Source: Microbacterium sp. LWH13-1.2 (GTDB taxonomy: Bacteria > Actinomycetota > Actinomycetes > Actinomycetales > Microbacteriaceae). Taken from it: a DNA stretch of 64,000 nucleotides. Below are positions 46,143 to 57,381 of this stretch, one piece after another. Where the stretch lies: NCBI RefSeq assembly GCF_038397735.1, contig NZ_CP151635.1, positions 1,860,001 through 1,924,000 on the forward strand. The letters run 5' to 3'. Every line of letters starts with the position of its first letter. Within the stretch, counting starts at the first letter, position 1. Both the position numbers and the translations under genes were made by a program. The notes beneath the pieces are model-generated. The model worked only from the letters and a program-made list of their open reading frames with translations, was not told where the DNA came from and searched no databases.

Positions 46143-46927
46143 TCGTTCTCCTGCTGCTCGCCTGGCGCCTCGGCGACACCGGAATCACGGCGCGACAGAG
46201 TCAAGAGCGCGCCCAGTTCGATTTTAGTCAGTTCGCGCGTCTTCCCAACCGGGAGGGTTCCCAGGTGCAGCGGGCCGAACTGCCGACGCACGAGCTCGGT
46301 GACGGGGTGGCCGACCGCGGCCAGCATCCTGCGCACGATCCGATTGCGCCCCGAGTGCAGGGTCAGCTCCACGAGGCTCGACCCGCGGGAGGTGTCGAGC
46401 AGGCGTGCCTTGTCTGCGGCGATCGGCCCGTCGTCGAGCTCGATCCCCTTGGTGAGCTTCGAGATCGTCTGAGCCGTCACCTCGCCTTCCACCTTCGCGA
46501 TGTAGACCTTGGTGACGCCGAACGACGGGTGCGCGAGCACGTGTGCGAGGTCGCCGTCGTTCGTCAGGACCAGCAGGCCGCTGGTCTCGGCATCCAGACG
46601 TCCGACGTTGTAGAGGCGCTCCTCATAGTCGTCGGTGAAGCGGCGCAGGTCGGGACGGCCGTTCTCGTCACGCAGGCTGCTCACGACGCCGGTGGGCTTG
46701 TTGAGCATCACATAGCGCTTCGACACATCGAGCTGCACAGCGGCGCCGTCGACGTCGATGAGGTCGTTCTCGGGGTCGACGCGCCGGCCGAGCTCGGTCA
46801 CGGTCACGCCGTTGACGCGGATGCGCCCTTCGACGATGTACTGCTCGATCACGCGCCGCGAGGCCACGCCCGCCGCTGACAGCACCTTCTGCAGGCGCAC
46901 GCCCTCGGGTGTCTCGAAGCCGCTCAT
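46139..46927 (-). CDS. rluB: 23S rRNA pseudouridine synthase, RluB family
   Basis: A 262-residue RsuA/RluB-type enzyme. It has an N-terminal S4 domain (RLQKVLSAAGVASRRVIEQY), then MLNKPTGVVSS, and the catalytic loop NVGRLDAETSGLLVLTNDGD with the active-site Asp in GRLDxxTxGL. It ends with an acidic tail (EAPGEQQENE). ATG at 46927 is chosen because the S4 domain follows at once. The start lies in a 28-bp repeat that also exists 74 bp upstream (see micro-ORF). Confidence 0.95.
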   Translation of the reverse strand: MSGFETPEGVRLQKVLSAAGVASRRVIEQYIVEGRIRVNGVTVTELGRRVDPENDLIDVDGAAVQLDVSKRYVMLNKPTGVVSSLRDENGRPDLRRFTDDYEERLYNVGRLDAETSGLLVLTNDGDLAHVLAHPSFGVTKVYIAKVEGEVTAQTISKLTKGIELDDGPIAADKARLLDTSRGSSLVELTLHSGRNRIVRRMLAAVGHPVTELVRRQFGPLHLGTLPVGKTRELTKIELGALLTLSRRDSGVAEAPGEQQENE

Positions 46928-47021
46928 CGGATGGTCCCTTCGTCGAAACTGAAACTCTGCGTCGAGACCACGCGGACGGCCGTCCTCGGAACCCCGCTCA
47001 TCGGATGGTCCCTTCGTCGAA
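46920..47021. repeat. 28-bp direct repeat at the scpB-rluB junction
   Basis: Bases 46920-46947 and 46994-47021 are identical. Each copy contains the end of the scpB frame (coding DEGTIR and stop) overlapping an ATG. The simplest history is a 74-bp tandem duplication followed by divergence, or an insertion between two copies. Confidence 0.95.
46924..47001 (-). CDS. 25-codon micro-ORF between scpB and rluB
   Basis: ATG at 47001 overlaps the scpB stop (ATGA), runs 25 codons (begins MSGVPRTAVRV, ends DEGTIR) and stops at 46924-46926, again overlapping the rluB ATG (ATGA). It arises from the 28-bp repeat and would keep ribosomes coupled from scpB to rluB. The peptide itself is probably not functional. 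Confidence 0.5.
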   Translation of the reverse strand: MSGVPRTAVRVVSTQSFSFDEGTIR

Positions 47022-47600
47022 GCCGTCTGCGCCGTCGTCGAGCAGAGGAGAGATGGGGGGCAGCTCGTCGAGCGAGTTGATGCCCAGGTGTTGCAGGAGT
47101 GCGTCGCTGGTGCCGTAGTTGATCGCACCGGTCTCGGAGTCTGCGAACAGCTCCGTGATGAGTCCGCGCGCGAGCAGCGTGCGCACCACGGAATCGACGT
47201 TCACCGCACGTATCGATGCCACCTGGCTGCGAGTGACCGGCTGCTTGTAGGCGATCACCGCGAGCGTCTCGAGCGCCGCCTGCGACAGACGCGCGGGAGC
47301 CTGGCCGCCGACGAACTCGGCGACCACGTCGTCGTGATCCTCGCGGACGTAGAGACGCCAGCCGCCACCGACCTCGCGGAGCTCGAACCCGCGCCGTGGC
47401 CCCTGACCCTTGCCGTCGTAGTCGTCGACGAGCGTCTCGATCGTCTGACGCACCGCAGCGACGGGCGAGCCGACCGCGGCCGCGAGAGCGACGAGACCGA
47501 TCGGCTCGTCGATGATCAGCAGGATCGCCTCGATCCGTTCGGAGAGAGGCGATTCGCGAACGACCTCGTCGGTCGGGGCTTCTGTCACGTCATCGGTCAT
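46998..47600 (-). CDS. scpB: Segregation and condensation protein B
   Basis: A 200-residue winged-helix kleisin partner. Conserved pieces are ERIEAILLIIDEPIG, ARLSQAALETLAVIAYKQP and YGTSDALLQHLGI. With ScpA and SMC it compacts the chromosome. ATG at 47600 overlaps scpA by 11 bases. Confidence 0.95.
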   Translation of the reverse strand: MTDDVTEAPTDEVVRESPLSERIEAILLIIDEPIGLVALAAAVGSPVAAVRQTIETLVDDYDGKGQGPRRGFELREVGGGWRLYVREDHDDVVAEFVGGQAPARLSQAALETLAVIAYKQPVTRSQVASIRAVNVDSVVRTLLARGLITELFADSETGAINYGTSDALLQHLGINSLDELPPISPLLDDGADGFDEGTIR

Positions 47601-48477
47601 AGTCGGCCCCCAGAGATGCCAGAGTCTCGTCCGACCAGGTGTCGGCGGCCCAGCGCAGCGTCAGCTCGCCGAGCGGTTCCAGTTGTTCGAAGGAGAGCGC
47701 CGCATGGCGGTACAGCTCCAGGACGGAGATGAATCGCGCGACCACGATCCCGGGTTCCGTGACCCCCGCGACCAGCTCGCGGAAGCTCACCGACTCGGCG
47801 GTGCGCAGCAGGGTCACGACGATTGCGGCCTGCTCCCGGATGCTCACGAGCGGGGCGTGCAGGTGATCGAGCCCGACGTGAGGGATCTCCTTCGGCGCGA
47901 ACGCCAGCAGAGCCAGCGCGGCGAAGTCGTCGGCGCTGAGCGACCAGACGAGCTCGGGTGTCTTCTTGCGATGCTTCTCGTCCAGACGCACGGCCCGCAC
48001 ATGGCGGCGGTCCTCACGCTGCAGGCAGCGGGCGAACCACGTCGCGACCTCTTTGAACGCGCGGTACTGCAGGAGGCGTGCGAACAGCAGATCGCGGGCT
48101 TCGAGCAGCGCCACGGCCTCGGCATCCACCAGCTCTCCCTGCGGCAGGAGACCGGCGACCTTCATGTCGAGCAGTGTCGCCGCGACCACCAGGAACTCGG
48201 AGGCCTGGTCGAGCTCTTCGTCGTCGTCGAGCTCCTTGAGGTACGCGATGAACTCGTTCGTGACGGCGCTCAGCGACACCTCGGTGATGTCCATCTCATG
48301 CTTCGAGATGAGAGTGAGCAGCAGGTCGAACGGTCCGTCGAAGTTCGTCAACGAGACCCGGAATCCGGGATCGGCGACCGGTGGCTCGCTGAGATCGGTG
48401 GGTGCCGGTCCCTCGGCAGCCGTGGCTGCGGCCTCAGCCGCGGTGTCGGACGGCTCGACCTCAGGCGACAGCGCCAC
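47590..48477 (-). CDS. scpA: Segregation and condensation protein A
   Basis: A 295-residue kleisin. It has an N-terminal acidic, Ala-rich lead, then FRVSLTNFDGPFDLLLTLIS and KHEMDITEVSLSAVT, a helical middle with AARDLL-type segments, and a C-terminal winged helix (FISVLELYRHAALSFEQ). GTG at 48477 is chosen because it overlaps the ParA end by 17 bases; an upstream extension would add Arg/Pro-rich shadow sequence. Confidence 0.94.
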   Translation of the reverse strand: MALSPEVEPSDTAAEAAATAAEGPAPTDLSEPPVADPGFRVSLTNFDGPFDLLLTLISKHEMDITEVSLSAVTNEFIAYLKELDDDEELDQASEFLVVAATLLDMKVAGLLPQGELVDAEAVALLEARDLLFARLLQYRAFKEVATWFARCLQREDRRHVRAVRLDEKHRKKTPELVWSLSADDFAALALLAFAPKEIPHVGLDHLHAPLVSIREQAAIVVTLLRTAESVSFRELVAGVTEPGIVVARFISVLELYRHAALSFEQLEPLGELTLRWAADTWSDETLASLGADYDR

Positions 48478-49351
48478 GGGCGACCAGCTCCCGCGCCAGC
48501 CGCAGGTACGCCTGGGCGGCGGCGTGCTCCGGTGCGAACTCGGTGATGGGCACACCGGAGACCGATGCGTCGGGGAACTTCACCGTGCGTCCGATCACGG
48601 TCTCGAGGACGTCGTCGCCGAACGCCTCGACCACTCGCTCGAGCACCTCGCGCGAGTGCAGGGTGCGCGGGTCGTACATCGTGGCGAGGAGGCCGTCCAT
48701 CGTGATCGACGGGTTCAGCCGGTCGCGCACCTTGTCGATGGTCTCGATCAGCAGCGCCACACCGCGCAAAGCGAAGAACTCGCACTCGAGCGGGATGATC
48801 ACGCCGTGCGCGGCGGTCAGCGCGTTGACGGTCAGCAGACCCAGCGACGGCTGGCAGTCGATGAGGATGACGTCGTACTCCCCCGCCACCTGACGCAGCA
48901 CGCGGGCGAGGATCGTCTCACGCGCGACCTCGTTGACGAGGTGCACCTCGGCTGCCGACAGGTCGATGTTGGCGGGCATCACGTCGAGGCCTTCGACACC
49001 CGAGTGCACGATCGCGTCGTGCGCGTCGCGCTTCGTGTCGAGCAGCAGGTCGTAGATGGTCGGCACGTCGTGTGTCTGGATGCCGAGGCCGGCCGACAGC
49101 GCGCCCTGGGGGTCGAAGTCGACGGCGAGCACCTTGCGACCGTATTCGGCCAGCGCAGCGGCGAGGTTGATCGACGTCGTCGTCTTGCCGACGCCGCCCT
49201 TCTGGTTGCACAGGGCGATGATGCGAGCGGGACCGTGCGATGCGAGCGGTTCCGGGGTCGCGAAGCCGTGATAGGGACGCCCGGTGGGTCCCATGGGTGT
49301 GTCGTCGGTCTTCGACGTCTTCGCCCTGGACTTCGCCGCGTTCTCAGCCAC
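48461..49351 (-). CDS. ParA-family ATPase of the scpAB operon
   Basis: A 296-residue ParA/Soj-like protein. Deviant Walker [10 protein letters not shown] (50-58), VDFDPQGALSAGLG, and VILIDCQPSLGLLT. It has a basic 40-residue N-terminal extension. Its place between xerD and scpA is the conserved actinobacterial one (Rv1708-like), with no ParB beside it. It is distinct from the oriC ParA and probably acts with condensin or septum functions. GTG at 49351. Confidence 0.93.
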   Translation of the reverse strand: MAENAAKSRAKTSKTDDTPMGPTGRPYHGFATPEPLASHGPARIIALCNQKGGVGKTTTSINLAAALAEYGRKVLAVDFDPQGALSAGLGIQTHDVPTIYDLLLDTKRDAHDAIVHSGVEGLDVMPANIDLSAAEVHLVNEVARETILARVLRQVAGEYDVILIDCQPSLGLLTVNALTAAHGVIIPLECEFFALRGVALLIETIDKVRDRLNPSITMDGLLATMYDPRTLHSREVLERVVEAFGDDVLETVIGRTVKFPDASVSGVPITEFAPEHAAAQAYLRLARELVARGAVA

Positions 49352-49460
49352 CGATTCTCCTGCTCCTTCGTGCTTGGTCGATTCTAGCGATCGCCCGGGG
49401 GGATCGACGCCTCAGCCCCGGCGATCCCGCGTTTTCGCCGCGCCGCCCGCGCGTGGCGGG

Positions 49461-50363
49461 TCAGCGGGCGCGGGGGTGGGAGGTCGCGTAGATGTCGCGC
49501 AGGGTGTCCACCGACACGTGCGTGTAGATCTGGGTCGTCGCCACCGACGCGTGGCCGAGCAGCTCCTGTACGACGCGCACGTCGGCGCCCCCCTGCAGCA
49601 GATGCGTCGCGAACGAGTGGCGCAGGGTGTGCGGCGAGACCTCGGCGGTGATGTGCGCGTGCTCGGCCGCCGCACGGATCACGAGCCACGCGCTCTGCCG
49701 AGACAGCGGGGCACCGCGGGCGCCGAGGAACAGGCGGGCCGAGGCTCGCCCCTTCGCCGCAAGCCCGGGCCGCACCCGCGTGAGGTATGCGTCCACCGCT
49801 GTGCGGGCGAACGATCCGATCGGAACTATGCGCTCCTTCGATCCCTTGCCCCGAAGCCGGAGGACGTCGCCGTGGGCGAGGTCGTCGACGTCGAGGCCCA
49901 CTGCCTCCGACACTCGGGCACCGGTCGCGTAGAGCAGCTCGAGAAGGGCCCGGTCCCGGATGCCGATCGGATCCTCGGCGCTCGGCGCTTCGAGCAGCCG
50001 CTCGACCTGATCGATGGTCAGCGCCTTGGGCAGCCGGCGCGGAGCCTTGGGGGGCCTCAGACGGCCGCTGGGGTCGTCGTCCTCGATGCCCTCACGGGCG
50101 AGGAACCGATGCCATCCCCGCACGGACGACTGCAACCGCGCGAGGCTCGTCGCGGCCGGCGCCGGGTCGGCGGAGGAGCGATCAGCGATGAAGCGCCCCA
50201 CGATCGCCGGAGTGATCTCGGCGGTGTCGACGATGCTCTCGGCATCCAGCCACTCCAGATAGCCGCCGAGATCGCGACGATAGGCCGCGATCGTGTGCTC
50301 GCTGAGCCCGCGCTCGATCGTGACGTGGCGCAGATACGTGTCCAGCGCACGATCGAGTTGCAT
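49461..50363 (-). CDS. xerD: Tyrosine recombinase XerD
   Basis: A 300-residue recombinase that resolves chromosome dimers at dif with XerC. Catalytic residues R150 (TGARVSE), K173, H245-x-x-R248 (HTLRHSF), H271 (LGHAS) and nucleophile Y280 are all present. ATG at 50363 lies two bases after the Nudix gene stop. Length is typical. Confidence 0.93.
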   Translation of the reverse strand: MQLDRALDTYLRHVTIERGLSEHTIAAYRRDLGGYLEWLDAESIVDTAEITPAIVGRFIADRSSADPAPAATSLARLQSSVRGWHRFLAREGIEDDDPSGRLRPPKAPRRLPKALTIDQVERLLEAPSAEDPIGIRDRALLELLYATGARVSEAVGLDVDDLAHGDVLRLRGKGSKERIVPIGSFARTAVDAYLTRVRPGLAAKGRASARLFLGARGAPLSRQSAWLVIRAAAEHAHITAEVSPHTLRHSFATHLLQGGADVRVVQELLGHASVATTQIYTHVSVDTLRDIYATSHPRAR

Positions 50364-50365
50364 CC

Positions 50366-50944
50366 TCAGCTCCGGTCGCGCAGCCTCTGCGCGGCCGCGA
50401 GCGCACCGATGCTGAGGATGCCGTTGCGCATGCGGCCGTCGAGGATCGCCCTGACCACGTCGTCGAGCGGAACCCACTCGACGCGGATGTCAGCTTCTTC
50501 GTCCTCCCGCGCGTGCGCGGACGGTGCAGCAGAGATCCCTGTGGCGAGGAAGAGGTGGATGACCTCGTCGTTGCCGCCAGGTGTCGTCCATGACGAGACG
50601 AGGGGCTCCCACTCCGCGGCGACCAGGTCGGCTTCCTCGGCGAGCTCGCGCCGGGCAGCCTCGACGGGCTCCTCCCCAGGCACGTCGAGCAGACCGGCGG
50701 GCAACTCCCAGTCGCGGTGACGGATCGGATGCCGATACTGCTGGATAAGCAGCACGCGTCCGTCGTCGTCGAGCGCGAGGATCGCGACGGCGCCCGTGTG
50801 CGCGACGTACTGGCGGCGGATCTCACCATCGCCGTAACGCACGCGGTCGTCGCGCACGTTCCAGACGACGCCCTCGAACCCGACCTCGCTGTGGAGGACC
50901 TCGGGCTCGAAGGGCTCGTCCCGCAGTTCGTCGAACTCAGGCAT
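50366..50944 (-). CDS. Nudix hydrolase, ADP-ribose pyrophosphatase-like
   Basis: A 192-residue enzyme with the Nudix box [10 protein letters not shown]...[10 protein letters not shown] and the upstream [17 protein letters not shown] and [17 protein letters not shown], which are typical for ADP-ribose hydrolases (Rv1700-like position). ATG at 50944 ([11 protein letters not shown]) is preferred because it overlaps the last of three repeated ATG/TGA units; GTG at 50962 would add six residues. Confidence 0.93.
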   Translation of the reverse strand: MPEFDELRDEPFEPEVLHSEVGFEGVVWNVRDDRVRYGDGEIRRQYVAHTGAVAILALDDDGRVLLIQQYRHPIRHRDWELPAGLLDVPGEEPVEAARRELAEEADLVAAEWEPLVSSWTTPGGNDEVIHLFLATGISAAPSAHAREDEEADIRVEWVPLDDVVRAILDGRMRNGILSIGALAAAQRLRDRS

Positions 50945-50966
50945 CGGCTCCGCCGAACTCACGCAT
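50937..50966 (-). CDS. 9-codon micro-ORF 2 (MREFGGADA)
   Basis: ATG at 50966 overlaps the stop of micro-ORF 1, and its own stop at 50937 overlaps the Nudix ATG at 50944 by eight bases. Same origin as micro-ORF 1. Confidence 0.4.
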   Translation of the reverse strand: MREFGGADA

Positions 50967-50980
50967 CGGCTCCGCCGAAC

Positions 50981-50988
<8 letters not shown>
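50959..50988 (-). CDS. 9-codon micro-ORF 1 (MPEFGGADA)
   Basis: ATG at 50988 overlaps the pyrG stop by eight bases; the frame ends at 50959, overlapping the ATG of micro-ORF 2. It results from the 22-bp duplication and is likely a coupling relic rather than a functional peptide. Confidence 0.4.
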
Positions 50989-52678
<1,690 letters not shown>

Positions 52679-52695
52679 CACGGGCTTCGATCCTA

Positions 52696-54387
52696 TCAGT
52701 CAGTGGAGGTGCCGAGGGTGAGAAGTTCCCGAGCGTGGGTGATCGCGGCGTCCGAATCGGTCAGTCCGGAGAGCAGTCGGGCCATCTCGGCCTCGCGCTC
52801 CTCCCCCTCCAGACGGCGGACGCTGGATGCTGTGACCGCGCCGTCGTGGGATTTGACGACCGAGAGATGGTTCGTGGCGAACGCCGCGACCTGCGCGAGA
52901 TGCGTCACCGCGATGACCTGCGACTTCTCGGCGAGTCGGGCGAGTCGTCGCCCGACCTCGATCGCCGCGGCGCCGCCGATGCCGGCGTCGACCTCATCGA
53001 ACACGAAGGTCGGCACGGGGTCGGTTCCGGCGATCACGACCTCGATCGCGAGCATGACACGCGAGAGCTCTCCCCCGGACGCGCCCTTGCCGACCGATCT
53101 GGGCTCGGCTCCGGGGTGCGGTGCCAGCAGGATCGCGACGTCGTCGCGGCCGTGCGCGCTCTCGGCACCCGGTGTGACGGCGACCTCGAGTCGCGCGTCG
53201 GGCATCGCGAGCGCGTGCAGCTCATCGCTCACGGCGACGCCGAGCTTCGCGGCGGCTGCCGTGCGCTCTGCGGTCAGCGCATCGGCTCGGGCGTCGAGTT
53301 CGGCGCGAGCGGTGTCGCGCTCGGCTTCGAGCCGATCCAGTCGCTCGCCGTCGTCGTCGAGCTCGGCGAGCCGAGCAGAACCCGTCTGCCAGAGCTCCAG
53401 TGCCTCATCGAGCGATCCGTGCGCACGGATCAGGGTGCCGAGGGCCGCACGGCGCTCCTCGACCGCTGCGAGCTCATGCGGGCCGGTCTCATCGAGGTCC
53501 GCGAGGTACGCGGACAGCTGACCTGCGACATCGGCGATGCGATAGCCGATGTCGGCGAGGCCGGCGGAGATCTCTGTGAGTGACGTGTCGGAGACGCGCT
53601 CGAGCGCTCGACGCGCTTCGGCGATCAGAGCGGATGCGTCGGGTTCGCCCTCTTCGTTCGAGAGCGCGCCGTGAGCCAGGGAGGCGGCGAGACGGAGCTC
53701 CTCGGCATTCGCCAGGCGTTCCGCCCGCGCGGACAGCTCGACGTCCTCGCCCGGCTCGGGCGCCGCGGCCTCGATCAGGGCGAGCGCCTCGCGCAGGCGC
53801 ACGGCCTCTTCGGCCCGCCGATCGCGGTTCTCCGTGATATCGGTGATCTCGGCGTCGAGCTCGCGCCAGCGCGCGAACGACGAAGCGTACGCCTCGAGCG
53901 CCCTGGCGATGGAGGCACCTCCGAAGCGGTCGAGAGCATCCCGCTGAGCCGCGGATGAGCGCAGTCGAAGCTGCTCCGACTGTCCGTGGACGACGACGAG
54001 TTCCTCGGCAAGGGCGGAGAGCACCCCCGCAGGCGCTGCGCGGCCTCCGACGCTCGCTCGGCTGCGCCCGTCGGCGCTGAGCGTGCGAGACACGTAGAGC
54101 TCTGCAGCACCCGCTCCTGCGGGCTCCAGCTCTCCCCCGGCGTCCGCGACGATGTCGGCGACATCTCCGGACTCGGGGACGATCCATACTCCGGCGACCG
54201 ATGCCTGCGTCGCTCCTGCGCGCACCGCACCGGAATCCGCGCGCTGTCCGAGCAGCAGCCCGAGACCCGTCACCACCATGGTCTTGCCCGCACCGGTCTC
54301 GCCGGTGATCGCGGTGAACCCTGCGCCGAGAGGCAGCACGGCGTCGGCGATCACGCCGAGCCCCTGCATCCGCATCTCCTCGATCAT
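52696..54387 (-). CDS. recN: DNA repair protein RecN
   Basis: A 563-residue SMC-like ATPase for double-strand break repair. N-terminal Walker [12 protein letters not shown], a central coiled coil (about 150-360, Ala/Glu/Arg-rich), C-terminal ABC signature [13 protein letters not shown] and Walker [16 protein letters not shown] at 54387 overlaps the nadK stop (ATGA). In this cluster it follows nadK, as in Mycobacterium. No SteA/SteB-like genes lie between recN and pyrG. Confidence 0.96.
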   Translation of the reverse strand: MIEEMRMQGLGVIADAVLPLGAGFTAITGETGAGKTMVVTGLGLLLGQRADSGAVRAGATQASVAGVWIVPESGDVADIVADAGGELEPAGAGAAELYVSRTLSADGRSRASVGGRAAPAGVLSALAEELVVVHGQSEQLRLRSSAAQRDALDRFGGASIARALEAYASSFARWRELDAEITDITENRDRRAEEAVRLREALALIEAAAPEPGEDVELSARAERLANAEELRLAASLAHGALSNEEGEPDASALIAEARRALERVSDTSLTEISAGLADIGYRIADVAGQLSAYLADLDETGPHELAAVEERRAALGTLIRAHGSLDEALELWQTGSARLAELDDDGERLDRLEAERDTARAELDARADALTAERTAAAAKLGVAVSDELHALAMPDARLEVAVTPGAESAHGRDDVAILLAPHPGAEPRSVGKGASGGELSRVMLAIEVVIAGTDPVPTFVFDEVDAGIGGAAAIEVGRRLARLAEKSQVIAVTHLAQVAAFATNHLSVVKSHDGAVTASSVRRLEGEEREAEMARLLSGLTDSDAAITHARELLTLGTSTD

Positions 54388-55298
54388 GCGATCGGCCCCT
54401 GTCCTCGCCAGCCCGCGACCGGCAGCTGGAACTTGCGCACCAATCGGTTCGTGAACTCGGTGGGGTGCAGACGGGCGAGCCGCACAGGGCGCGACGATCG
54501 CCGCACCACGACACGCGCGCCCGGCGGGAGGTCGTGCGACCGTCGACCGTCGCACCAGAGGATGCCGGCGCCCGAAGTGCCTTCGAGCATCTCGATCGCC
54601 ACTGCGGCATCCGGGCTCACGACGAGCGGCTTCGCGAACAGCGCGTGGGCTGAGAGCGGCACGACGGCGATGGCCTCGACGCTCGGCCAGATGACAGGGC
54701 CGCCTGCCGAGAAGTTATAGGCGGTGGACCCGGTCGGGGTCGACACGACCATGCCGTCGCAGCCGAAGCTCGACAGCGGGAGTCCGTCGATCTCGAGCAC
54801 GACCTCGATCATGCGCTCACGGCTGGCCTTCTCGACCGTCGCCTCGTTCAAGGCGAAGGTCTCGTACACGACCGTGCCGTCGACGTCCTTGACCCGAACC
54901 GACAGAGCCAGACGGTCCTCGACCTCGTAGTCGCGGTCGATGACGCGTCGCACGGCCGCATCCATGTCGTCCCGATCGATCTCGGCGAGGAACCCGACGT
55001 GTCCCATGTTGATGCCGAGCACCGGTGCCGCGCAGCCTCGCACGAGCTCGGCGGCACGGAGGATCGTGCCGTCGCCTCCGAGGACGATGGCGAGTTCGAG
55101 CGCGTCCTGCTGGACCGTCTCGCCGAGCACGTCGACGTCGGCGAAGCGCGGATCGACCGCGCGCAGGTCGACGCTGTCATCGGCCGCGAGCACCGGGCGC
55201 GCACCGGCGCCGCGCAGCTCGTCGATCACCTTCCGGGCTGCATCGACCGTGTCCTCGCGCCCGGCGTGGGCGACGACCAGGATGTTGCGCTCGTTCAT
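54384..55298 (-). CDS. nadK: NAD kinase
   Basis: A 304-residue enzyme that phosphorylates NAD to NADP. The GGDGT motif is at 74-78 (VLGGDGTILRAA), followed by GINMGHVGFLAEID, FALNEATVEK and VSTPTGSTAYNFSAGGP. ATG 55298 overlaps the tlyA stop (ATGA). Confidence 0.97.
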   Translation of the reverse strand: MNERNILVVAHAGREDTVDAARKVIDELRGAGARPVLAADDSVDLRAVDPRFADVDVLGETVQQDALELAIVLGGDGTILRAAELVRGCAAPVLGINMGHVGFLAEIDRDDMDAAVRRVIDRDYEVEDRLALSVRVKDVDGTVVYETFALNEATVEKASRERMIEVVLEIDGLPLSSFGCDGMVVSTPTGSTAYNFSAGGPVIWPSVEAIAVVPLSAHALFAKPLVVSPDAAVAIEMLEGTSGAGILWCDGRRSHDLPPGARVVVRRSSRPVRLARLHPTEFTNRLVRKFQLPVAGWRGQGPIA

Positions 55299-56092
55299 CG
55301 TCTCCCTGCCAGTGCGTTGATGCGGTCCGACCATTCTGACGGATCGCTTCCGCGCCCCGGCGCCAGGTGCAGAAGATATTCCGAGTTGCCGTGCGTCCCC
55401 AGGATCGGGGAGGGAAGGATGCCGAGCATCCCGAGTCCTGCGTCGAATGCGCTCCATGCGGTGCGAGCCACGGCATCGGCACGAGTCGCGGGGTCGGTGA
55501 CGAGCCCGCCGCGCACCGCGGTGCGCCCGACCTCGAACTGCGGCTTCACCAGCAGCACGATGTCGGACGTGGGCGCGGCGATGCCCGCGACTGCGGGGAG
55601 GACGAGCTCGAGCGAGATGAACGAGAGATCGCCGACGACCAGGTCGGGAGCCTCGGTCTCACCCGTGACATCCTTCAGGTTCTCGGGCGTCATGTGACGG
55701 ACGTTGTAGCCCTCGACGAGCACGACGGCGGGGTCGGCAGCGATGGACGCCGCCATCTGGTCGTGGCCGACGTCGACAGCGAGAACCCTACGGGCTCCTC
55801 GCTCGCGGAGCACCTGGGTGAATCCGCCCGTGGAGGCTCCCATGTCGAGCGCGAGGCGCCCTTCGGCAGAGATCGCGAAGCCGTCGAGTGCGGCGATCAG
55901 CTTGTGAGCCGCCCGGCCGACATAGTGATCTGTCGCGGCGACGGTGATCTCGGCGGAGTCGGCGACAGGCGTCGAGGCCTTCACGACCGGTCGGCCGTCG
56001 ATGCTCACCACGCCTTCTGCGATCAGAGTGGCGGCGTGGGTGCGCGAACGGGCGAGACCTCGCGCGGCGAGGGCAGCATCGAGTCGCGTCAT
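55295..56092 (-). CDS. tlyA: TlyA family rRNA 2'-O-methyltransferase
   Basis: A 265-residue protein: N-terminal S4 domain (RLDAALAARGLARSRTHAAT) and FtsJ-like methyltransferase (LALDMGASTGGFTQVL for SAM; catalytic K...D...K pattern with VLLVKPQFEVG). In Mycobacterium, TlyA makes 2'-O-methylcytidines in 16S and 23S rRNA, and its loss gives capreomycin resistance. ATG overlaps the 58-aa gene upstream. Confidence 0.95.
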   Translation of the reverse strand: MTRLDAALAARGLARSRTHAATLIAEGVVSIDGRPVVKASTPVADSAEITVAATDHYVGRAAHKLIAALDGFAISAEGRLALDMGASTGGFTQVLRERGARRVLAVDVGHDQMAASIAADPAVVLVEGYNVRHMTPENLKDVTGETEAPDLVVGDLSFISLELVLPAVAGIAAPTSDIVLLVKPQFEVGRTAVRGGLVTDPATRADAVARTAWSAFDAGLGMLGILPSPILGTHGNSEYLLHLAPGRGSDPSEWSDRINALAGRR

Positions 56093-56265
56093 CGGGCGCC
56101 CGGTGCGTCGCGCTGATCGAGCTTCGCGCCGCTGTCGAGGCGGCGGGAGAGTTCGTCATGCAGCCCGGAGTACGCGCCCGCGCGGGCAGCGAGAGGCTGC
56201 CCCTCGATCAGGCGCAGGCGACTCCACAGACCGTCGGTCGGTGCGTTCGTCGTCTCTTCGCTCAC
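56089..56265 (-). CDS. Small conserved-context protein upstream of tlyA (58 aa)
   Basis: GTG at 56265 gives SEETTNAPTDGLWSRLRLIE, then GQPLAARAGAYSGLHDELSR and a polar tail. A small helical protein whose gene often sits before tlyA in Actinobacteria (Rv1693-like position). It overlaps the tlyA start by four bases (ATGA). Function unknown. Confidence 0.75.
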   Translation of the reverse strand: MSEETTNAPTDGLWSRLRLIEGQPLAARAGAYSGLHDELSRRLDSGAKLDQRDAPGAR

Positions 56266-56343
56266 GGTTCTACTGTACGCGGCGGGGCCGACACGGCGGC
56301 GGAGCCACGGCGGCGCGAACCACCTGGCCCACACCGGCACCTA

Positions 56344-57381
56344 TCAGGGACGGTGGAACGGGTCGTCGTAGAGACGCTCGGGCACGCGAAGCACGAACAC
56401 CGGAGTTCCGGATGCCCAGATCGCGGCCGCACCCGCGCGCAGCAGGTCGATCTGCGAGTCGCCCTCGGCGACGATCTCGACGTCCGCTCCGACGACGCGG
56501 ACGGACGCGCCGTTGACCGAATGGATGCCGTCCTTCGACGTGACCTCGGGGTACGGCTCATGCAGCTCCCGGAGGTCGCTGAGGATGTAGGTCGGCCGGG
56601 ATCCTTCGGGAGCAGCGAGCACGTGCTTGGGACGGTCGATGCCCGTGAGCACGAGCGCGGAGTCGATGCCTGCACGAACGGCACCGAGGATGTCGGTGTC
56701 GAGGCGGTCGCCGATGAACAGAGGCTTCTTCGCGCTGAAACGCTCTGTCGCCTCTTCGAAGATCGGAGTCTCGGGCTTCCCCGCGACCGTCGCGAGACGG
56801 CCGATGGCCGTGTGCACGGCGGACACGAGCGTCCCGTTGCCGGGGGCGACACCGCGTTCACGCGGGATCGTCCAGTCGGTGTTGGTGGCGATCCAGGGGA
56901 TGCCGCCGTCCTCCTCTGGCACCTTCAGTGCGAAGGCGGCCTCGGCCAGATCAGTCCAGGCCACTTCGGGAGCGAAGCCCTGCACGACGGCGTCCGGAGC
57001 ATCCTCTGCGCTGCGGGTCACCGTGTAGCCGGCCTTCTCCGCCTCGTCGACGAGCCCCGCTCCCCCGACGATCAGCAGCGTCGCCGGAGGCGGCACGATC
57101 CCGGCGAGCAGGCGCATCGCCGCCTGCGGGCTGGTGATCACATCGGCCGGAGCGACATCGAGCCCGAGGCTCGTCAGGTGCTCGGCTACCGAGGCATCCG
57201 TGCGCGACGCGTTGTTCGTGATGTACCCGAGTCGCGCGGACGCCGCAGCGGCGTTGAGGCTCTCCACGGCGTGCGGAAGTGCACCCGGACCCGCATAGAC
57301 GACACCGTCGAGGTCGGCCAGCACGGCATCCACCCCGGCGAGAGGCGTCCGAAGCGCAGGCTTCTTCGAGAACAACCCCAC
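56344..57381 (-). CDS. HAD-IIA family phosphatase
   Basis: A 345-residue hydrolase. Nucleophile motif VLADLDGVVYAG (D23, D25), ITNNASR (motif II) and motif IV FIGDRLDTDILGAVRAG; a C2-type cap lies between. A C-terminal extension of about 80 residues after the HAD core (GIHSVNGASVRVVG...) is typical of the actinobacterial Rv1692 group, reported as glycerol 3-phosphate phosphatase in Mycobacterium. GTG start at 57381 shares a base with the TPR gene stop. Confidence 0.9.
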   Translation of the reverse strand: MGLFSKKPALRTPLAGVDAVLADLDGVVYAGPGALPHAVESLNAAAASARLGYITNNASRTDASVAEHLTSLGLDVAPADVITSPQAAMRLLAGIVPPPATLLIVGGAGLVDEAEKAGYTVTRSAEDAPDAVVQGFAPEVAWTDLAEAAFALKVPEEDGGIPWIATNTDWTIPRERGVAPGNGTLVSAVHTAIGRLATVAGKPETPIFEEATERFSAKKPLFIGDRLDTDILGAVRAGIDSALVLTGIDRPKHVLAAPEGSRPTYILSDLRELHEPYPEVTSKDGIHSVNGASVRVVGADVEIVAEGDSQIDLLRAGAAAIWASGTPVFVLRVPERLYDDPFHRP

